A DNA stretch of 64,000 nucleotides from Rhizobium sp. Leaf453. Lineage in GTDB: Bacteria; Pseudomonadota; Alphaproteobacteria; Rhizobiales; Rhizobiaceae. Below the pieces are notes generated by a model. That model searched no databases. It was not told where the DNA came from and worked only from the letters and a program-made list of their open reading frames with translations. Below are positions 59,284 to 64,000 of this stretch, piece after piece. The stretch lies in contig NZ_LMRG01000027.1 in the NCBI RefSeq assembly GCF_001425605.1, forward strand, positions 194,001-258,000, in the 5' to 3' direction. A program made the position numbers and the translations under genes. How positions within the stretch are numbered: position 1 is the first letter of the stretch; each line of letters begins with the position of its first letter.

Positions 59284-59991
59284 GTGCGCTACGCATTTTA
59301 TATATCACCCGACCAGGACTCGCCGCTGACCGCCGCGGCAGAGCGCTGGCTGGGCGCAAACCCGTTCACGGGAGAGACCCGAGACCTTGAGCCGCAGGGT
59401 GACTTCAGCGCCGCGGAACTCACCGCGCTCACCGCCGATCCCCGCCGCTACGGATTTCATGGAACGCTGAAGGCGCCATTCGAACTTGCCCCTGGTGTCA
59501 GCGAATCAGAACTACTCGACGCGTTCGAAGCCTTCAGCGAGAGTTTTGTTGCGTTCCGCATTCCGGAGATGGTTCTTGGGCAGCTAGGCCCGTTCTTCGC
59601 GCTGGTACCCGCAACGACTTGTCCCGATCTGCAGGCATTTGCGGATGCCACTGTGCGGCATTTCTCGCGCTTCCGGGCACCTTTGTCCGAGGCCGATATT
59701 GCGCGCCGCAAGCCGGAAACGTTGAGCACGCAGATGCGCAGCAATCTGTTCGACTGGGGCTACCCCTATGTCTTCGAGAGCTTCCGCTTTCACATGACGC
59801 TGACCGGCCAGGTTCCTGTCGAGCGGCAGGCCGCGATGAAAGCCCTTCTGGAGCAGGAATTCGCGCCCTTCATCGGCCAGCCGATGGATGTCTCCACACT
59901 CGCCTTGTTTGTCGAGCCCGCGCGCGGCGCTCCCTTCACTGTCCACTCGCTTTTGCCGCTTGGCGGCACGTCCAAACGAAAGATCGCCTGA
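59284..59991 (+). CDS. DUF1045 phosphonate-operon protein (2H phosphoesterase superfamily)
   Basis: 235-residue protein of the DUF1045 family found in phn operons. It carries the paired H-x-T motifs of 2H phosphoesterases: H59-G-T61 (FHGTLKAPF) and H170-M-T172 (FHMTLTG). 2H enzymes open 2',3'- or 1,2-cyclic phosphates. This operon lacks phnP, whose product opens the 5-phosphoribosyl-1,2-cyclic phosphate made by C-P lyase, so DUF1045 may replace it. GTG start with AGGGAA upstream; an out-of-frame ATG lies seven bases upstream. Its stop is one base from phnM. Confidence 0.87.
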   Translation: MRYAFYISPDQDSPLTAAAERWLGANPFTGETRDLEPQGDFSAAELTALTADPRRYGFHGTLKAPFELAPGVSESELLDAFEAFSESFVAFRIPEMVLGQLGPFFALVPATTCPDLQAFADATVRHFSRFRAPLSEADIARRKPETLSTQMRSNLFDWGYPYVFESFRFHMTLTGQVPVERQAAMKALLEQEFAPFIGQPMDVSTLALFVEPARGAPFTVHSLLPLGGTSKRKIA

Positions 59992-59992
59992 C

Positions 59993-61132
59993 ATGACCGC
60001 TGAAACCGTTCTTTCCAATGCCCGTATCGTGCTCGAGGACAGGGTCCTCCACGGTTCGGTGCAGATCCGCGACGGCAAGATTGCCGACATTTCGGAAGGC
60101 GCCACAGTCACCGGCGAGGATTTTGAAGGTGACTTCCTGATTCCGGGCCTGATCGAACTGCATACCGACCATCTTGAGGCCCATTATTCGCCCCGCCCCG
60201 GCGTGCGCTGGCTGAAGATGGCGGCGATCCAGGCGCATGATGCGCAGGTGGTCACCTCCGGCATCACCACTGTCTTCGACTGCCTGCGTATGGGCTCGGA
60301 TGAGGATGGCGGCTTCGAGCAGGGCGAAATGCGTGAAATGGCGGATGCGCTGGCCTTGGCCTCCAAGGAAAATCGTCTGCGCGCTGACCACCGCATTCAT
60401 CTGCGTTGCGAGGTCTCGACCGACAACGTTCTCGCCCATTTCGTCGAGTTCGAGGACGATCCGCTGGTCGGTCTCGTCTCGCTGATGGACCACGCGCCGG
60501 GCCAGCGCCAGTTCCAGACGATGGAGCAGTACACGCTTTACTACAAGACCAAGCGCGGGCTCTCCGATGAGGCCTTTGCCGCGTTCTGCGAGCGCCAGCA
60601 GGCGCTGTCGGCCAAATATGCCGGCCCGCACCGCACCGAGATCGCCAAGGCTTGCGCGGAGCGCGGCATCACCATTGCCAGCCATGACGACGCGACGCTT
60701 GCCCATGTCGAGGAATCCGTCGGTTTCGGTATCAAGCTTGCGGAATTCCCGACCAGCTTCGAGGCGGCCGAAGCCTCGCATGCGGCCGGTCTCAGCGTGC
60801 TCATGGGGGCTCCGAATATCGTTCGCGGCAAGTCGCATTCCGGCAACATCGCTGCCCGCGATCTCGCCAAGCGCGGCGTGCTCGACGTTCTGTCCTCCGA
60901 CTACGTGCCGTTCAGTCTGATTCACGCTCCCTTCCTGCTGGCGGACGATGTGGAGGCCATCAGCCTGCCACAGGCGCTTGCCATGGTTACCGCGACGCCG
61001 GCCCGCACGGTCGGACTCGATGATCGCGGCCGGATCGCGGTTGGCCTGCGCGCCGATATCGTCCGCGTCCAGCGCGAGGAAGGCATTCCCGTCGTTCGCT
61101 CCGTCTGGCGCGAAGGCCGGCGGGTCGCCTGA
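59993..61132 (+). CDS. phnM: Alpha-D-ribose 1-methylphosphonate 5-triphosphate diphosphatase PhnM
   Basis: 379-residue amidohydrolase-fold diphosphatase. The metal cluster motif is IELHTDHLEAHYSP (residues about 52-65), and AHVEESVGFGIKLAEFPTSF lies further on. It removes pyrophosphate from ribose-1-phosphonate-5-triphosphate before PhnJ acts. ATG 59993 is one base from the DUF1045 stop; the stop overlaps phnN by 1 bp (TGATG). Part of the C-P lyase operon. Confidence 0.94.
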   Translation: MTAETVLSNARIVLEDRVLHGSVQIRDGKIADISEGATVTGEDFEGDFLIPGLIELHTDHLEAHYSPRPGVRWLKMAAIQAHDAQVVTSGITTVFDCLRMGSDEDGGFEQGEMREMADALALASKENRLRADHRIHLRCEVSTDNVLAHFVEFEDDPLVGLVSLMDHAPGQRQFQTMEQYTLYYKTKRGLSDEAFAAFCERQQALSAKYAGPHRTEIAKACAERGITIASHDDATLAHVEESVGFGIKLAEFPTSFEAAEASHAAGLSVLMGAPNIVRGKSHSGNIAARDLAKRGVLDVLSSDYVPFSLIHAPFLLADDVEAISLPQALAMVTATPARTVGLDDRGRIAVGLRADIVRVQREEGIPVVRSVWREGRRVA

Positions 61133-61728
61133 TGCTGGGTCGGACGACGGACCAGCCGGGCGCGATCGTCGTCGTCGTCGGCCCGAGCGGTGCCGGCAAG
61201 GATAGCGTCATCGGCTTCGTAGCGCGACATTTCGAGGGGCACGACGATATCGATTTCGTTCGCCGGGTCATCACCCGTCCATCGGATGCCGGAGGCGAGG
61301 ATCACGAGAGCGTTTCGGGTGAGGATTTCGACACGCGTCTTGCCGCCGAAGATTTCGCCGTCGCCTGGCAGGCGCATGGATTGAAATACGGCATTCCACG
61401 ACAGGCGCTGGATCGGGTCCGCGCCGGGCGCATCCTGATCGCCAATGGCAGCCGCGCGGCGCTAGGGCAGTTCCGGCAAGTGTTTCCGCGCGTCGCGGTG
61501 GTCAACATCACCGCTTCGCCGCAGGTTCTGGCAAGCCGGCTTGTCGCGCGTGGCCGCGAGAGCGAGCAGGATATCCTCAACCGCCTGCAGCGGCAGGTGC
61601 CGGACATCTTCGAGGAACCGGATGTGACCACGATCGACAATAGCGGTCCGCTCGACGTGGCGGGTATGCGGTTCGCGACCCTTGTCGCCGGATTGCAGGG
61701 CATGTCATCGGAAGCCGTTCAGGGCTGA
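61132..61728 (+). CDS. phnN: Ribose 1,5-bisphosphokinase PhnN
   Basis: 198-residue guanylate-kinase-like enzyme. P-loop VVGPSGAGKDSVIGF and the GK-type segment FDTRLAAEDFAVAWQAHGL. Phosphorylates ribose 1,5-bisphosphate to PRPP, recycling the ribose of the C-P lyase route. Last gene of the operon. ATG 61132 overlaps the phnM stop (TGATG). The convergent acyltransferase gene stops 14 bp away. Confidence 0.93.
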   Translation: MLGRTTDQPGAIVVVVGPSGAGKDSVIGFVARHFEGHDDIDFVRRVITRPSDAGGEDHESVSGEDFDTRLAAEDFAVAWQAHGLKYGIPRQALDRVRAGRILIANGSRAALGQFRQVFPRVAVVNITASPQVLASRLVARGRESEQDILNRLQRQVPDIFEEPDVTTIDNSGPLDVAGMRFATLVAGLQGMSSEAVQG

Positions 61729-61741
61729 ACGTCATCGCGCA

Positions 61742-62731
61742 TCACAGCGCGTTGTCGAGAAAGTACCACTGGTCGAGATTGGCGCGGACGATCGGCTCGA
61801 TGATGGAATTGAGCAGGACGACATCGTCGACAATGCCGGCCGCAGGCTCCCGCTCCGGCAGGGTGACGGGTTGGAGGGCAAAGGCCTCGAACCGGGCGCC
61901 TTCCTTGCGCAGCACATAACAGGGGCAGATGGTGGCGCCGGTCAGTCGCGCCAGCCGCGCTACGACCGCGAGATTGCCCTCCAGATGCGGCTTGCGGCCG
62001 AAAAAGGGGCCGCGGATCTTTCCGGCAAACCCTTCGTCGCAGAACACCGAAATGACGCCGCCGTCCTTCAGGATGTTGATCGCAGGGCGTATGCCGTCCT
62101 TGCCGGGCGGCAGCAGGCCGTACCCCACCTTCAGCCGCACGCGTCGGGCAATCCAGGCCTGGGCGCGGCCGGCCGGTGGCGTGTAATTGGCGGAGGGTGC
62201 GAGGCCCAGCCAGACGAGCTTGGGCGCCAGCAGTTCCCAATTGCCGAGATGCAGGCAGGCAACAATCACCGGGCCACGCTTGTGGGCCTCGACGAAGTTT
62301 TCCATGCCATGCCAGGTGACGCGATCGGGCGATGCGGCCAGCCGCCGGACGATGGAGAACTCCGTCATGATGCGGCCCTGGTTGCGCCAGCTTCGCTTGA
62401 GGATGTCTTCCCGCTGTTCTTCTGTTGCATCCGGCAGAAGGTGCCTGAGGTTGTTGCGGGCCTTCTTGACGCCCTTGCCGTACCAGCGCGGAATGGCGAA
62501 GGTGCCGAGCCAGGCGCCGGCGGCCGAACACCATTCGGACGGCATGGCCTTCAGGCCGAAATGGACGGTGAGATCGAACAGGTTCTCGAGATTGCCGCTG
62601 ACATGATAGCGGAACGCCTTCTGCCGCCGGTCGCGGCCGGCGAACAGATCGGTCAGCGGTGGCGCGGCTGGCGGGCTGTAGACCCATGCCTGCCTCTTGA
62701 TTGCCGCCGTCTGCTTCGGGCGCTCCGTCAT
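61742..62731 (-). CDS. LpxL/HtrB-like lysophospholipid or lipid A acyltransferase
   Basis: 329-residue acyltransferase of the LpxL/HtrB family. The catalytic H-x4-E is CLHLGNWELLAP, and GQAWIARRV-type segments follow (AGRAQAWIARRVRLKVGYG). Such enzymes transfer a fatty acyl group to lipid A precursors or lysolipids in the inner membrane; rhizobial LpxXL adds a very-long-chain acid. ATG 62731 (MTERPKQ) lies five bases from the P450 stop, so both are likely co-transcribed. A GTG 6 codons upstream would overlap the P450 gene. Acceptor unknown. Confidence 0.83.
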   Translation of the reverse strand: MTERPKQTAAIKRQAWVYSPPAAPPLTDLFAGRDRRQKAFRYHVSGNLENLFDLTVHFGLKAMPSEWCSAAGAWLGTFAIPRWYGKGVKKARNNLRHLLPDATEEQREDILKRSWRNQGRIMTEFSIVRRLAASPDRVTWHGMENFVEAHKRGPVIVACLHLGNWELLAPKLVWLGLAPSANYTPPAGRAQAWIARRVRLKVGYGLLPPGKDGIRPAINILKDGGVISVFCDEGFAGKIRGPFFGRKPHLEGNLAVVARLARLTGATICPCYVLRKEGARFEAFALQPVTLPEREPAAGIVDDVVLLNSIIEPIVRANLDQWYFLDNAL

Positions 62732-62735
62732 CGGC

Positions 62736-64000
62736 TCACGCCCTGTCACGCCGATGCAGTGTCACCGGCAATCCGCCGCGCGGCCGGAGCGTCAGGCGGC
62801 ATTGCGGCTCGACCTTGGCGCCTTCCGCGACCCTGACCCGGAAGCGCTGGGCCAGGATGGCGAGGCAGAGGATCGCCTCGTTGAGACCGAACTGAAGTCC
62901 CGGGCAGACACGGGGACCGCTGGCAAAAGGTATATAGCTGTAGGGGATGGCCTTGCCACCGTTCATGAAGCGCTCCGGCTTGAACAGGTGGGCGTCCTGA
63001 AAGAACGCTTCCGTCCGGTGCAGGAGCCAGGGCACGATCAGGATAAGGGAGGCCGGCTTCACGTCGATATCGCCAATCCGGTCGGTTTCCTTTGCCTGGC
63101 GTGCCAGGATCGGCACCGGCGGATAGAGCCGCAGAGTTTCCTCGATTACCGCGCGGCACCATTCGAGTTGGGGAATGTCGTCAAGGGTCGGCACACGGTT
63201 GCCGCAGACACGGTCGATCTCTTCGTGGATGGCCGCCTCAACCCATTGGGCGCGCGAGAGGAGATACCATGTCCATGTCAGCGTGGCCGCCGTCGTCTCA
63301 TGGCCGGCCATGAAGATGGTCGCGGCCTCGTTGCGCAGCGCCACGACGTCGAGCTTCAGCTCCGGGTTTCGCTGCTGGCGGCGAACCAGGAGCTCGACCA
63401 TGGAATTGTCATCGCCGCGCCCGGCGAGATGATCCTCGACCACCGTGTCGATAATGCCGTGGATGCGTGACACAGAACGGCGCAGCTTTGGTGTGCGCAG
63501 AACCGGCAGGCCCTCGTCGAAACCGAGGAAGTAGCCGATGTTGATGGAATCGATCAGCGACTGATAACTCTCGAAACCCTCGGTGACAGCCTGTGCGCCC
63601 TCTTCGCCGATATCGTTGCCGAAAACGCTGCGCGCAATGATCTCCGCCGTCAACCCGGCCATTTCGTAGAGTGCATTGACCGTGGCGCCTTCCGGCATGG
63701 CGCTCCAGCGCTCCGCCAGTTCCGTAGCGGTGTTTTCCATGATCTTGCCGAACATCGGCAGACGGTTCTTGTGAACGATGTCGTTGACCAGCGGGCGGCG
63801 CTGCTTCCAAGTCTCGCCATCGGAAATGAAGAGGCCGTCACCCAGCAGGAATTCCAGTGCACGCCGCATCTGCGGCGTCTTGCGCTCGAAATTCTCGTGG
63901 CGTTTGGCCACCACGTAGCGGATCGCATCCGGAGAATTGACGATGACGAGTTGCCGCCCCAGGAGCTTCATCGACGTGACGCGGTCGGTATAATCTTTCT
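62736..64000 (-). CDS. Cytochrome P450 (5' end beyond window)
   Basis: Partial P450, open to the right edge, with 411 residues from an internal Met plus ten upstream codons (YTDRVTSMKLLG) that show the gene continues; about 40-50 N-terminal residues are missing. The I-helix is FMAGHETTAATLTW, the K-helix ExxR EETLRLYPPVP, and the heme-binding loop FASGPRVCPGLQFGLNEA with the axial cysteine. Soluble or peripheral type. It lies 4 bp upstream of the acyltransferase gene, so a fatty-acid or lipid hydroxylase role is plausible, but substrate is not readable. Confidence 0.88.
   Translation of the reverse strand, partial: KDYTDRVTSMKLLGRQLVIVNSPDAIRYVVAKRHENFERKTPQMRRALEFLLGDGLFISDGETWKQRRPLVNDIVHKNRLPMFGKIMENTATELAERWSAMPEGATVNALYEMAGLTAEIIARSVFGNDIGEEGAQAVTEGFESYQSLIDSINIGYFLGFDEGLPVLRTPKLRRSVSRIHGIIDTVVEDHLAGRGDDNSMVELLVRRQQRNPELKLDVVALRNEAATIFMAGHETTAATLTWTWYLLSRAQWVEAAIHEEIDRVCGNRVPTLDDIPQLEWCRAVIEETLRLYPPVPILARQAKETDRIGDIDVKPASLILIVPWLLHRTEAFFQDAHLFKPERFMNGGKAIPYSYIPFASGPRVCPGLQFGLNEAILCLAILAQRFRVRVAEGAKVEPQCRLTLRPRGGLPVTLHRRDRA

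Overview
The window is a gene-dense, high-GC stretch of a proteobacterial chromosome or large replicon. It most resembles the Rhizobiaceae (Rhizobium, Agrobacterium or Ensifer group). Pointers to this are an alpha-galactoside (agp/mel) locus of the Sinorhizobium type, a phosphonate operon carrying fosX as described in Mesorhizobium, tripartite tricarboxylate (Tct) genes, and RIME-like palindromic intergenic repeats. The assignment rests on gene content and order only. I see no rRNA, tRNA or CRISPR array.

Layout. 1-7.1 kb: alpha-galactosidase (melA) and an Opp-type importer (agpABC, running off the left edge), with a divergent AraC activator. 7.1-8.5 kb: small stress-type genes (a short unknown protein, a pyridoxamine-oxidase-like protein, a PfpI-like protein). 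8.7-11.4 kb: a translationally coupled pair, a radical SAM protein with a DNA-binding helix-hairpin-helix tail followed by a DUF4130-UdgX uracil-DNA glycosylase. 11.4-14.8 kb: a FAD amine oxidoreductase, a frameshifted LysR gene and an M24 peptidase. 14.9-20.2 kb: glutaryl-CoA dehydrogenase, CaiB-type CoA transferase, semialdehyde dehydrogenase and GABA/5-aminovalerate transaminase, which together make a plausible 5-aminovalerate-to-crotonyl-CoA route. 20.4-24.4 kb: an orphan antitoxin, a MerR-XRE-cupin regulator, an orphan amino-acid binding protein, a DUF1801 protein, a quinone-oxidoreductase-like protein and a 40-codon ORF or structured RNA. 24.5-31.9 kb: a TctDE two-component system, a periplasmic binding protein and the TctCBA citrate-type transporter. 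32-39.2 kb: DUF475 membrane protein, YdeP-like molybdoenzyme, DMT exporter, and an SDR/AraC divergent pair. 39.2-44.6 kb: a complete Opp peptide importer. 45.2-47.3 kb: class II fructose-bisphosphate aldolase and a fumarylacetoacetase-family hydrolase, each preceded by a LacI-type palindrome. 47.3-47.6 kb: a small repeat element that splits a terminator. 47.6-61.7 kb: the full C-P lyase system (phnF, GHI, fosX, J, K, L, a hexapeptide transferase, CDE1E2, DUF1045, M, N). 61.7-64 kb: an LpxL-type acyltransferase and a cytochrome P450 that runs off the right edge.

The C-P lyase region is the centrepiece. PhnCDE imports phosphonates, PhnGHIJ(KL) with PhnM cleaves them to ribose cyclic phosphate, and PhnN recycles ribose bisphosphate. 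No phnP is present, and the 2H-phosphoesterase-like DUF1045 protein stands where a cyclic-phosphate hydrolase would be expected. fosX sits inside the operon. A small membrane protein is encoded antisense between fosX and phnJ, and a three-unit Pho-box-like array precedes phnC. The best candidates for undescribed biology are the radical SAM/UdgX DNA pair, the DUF1045 and antisense small-protein genes of the phn locus, and the 244-bp element at 47.35-47.59 kb with 28-bp flanking repeats.
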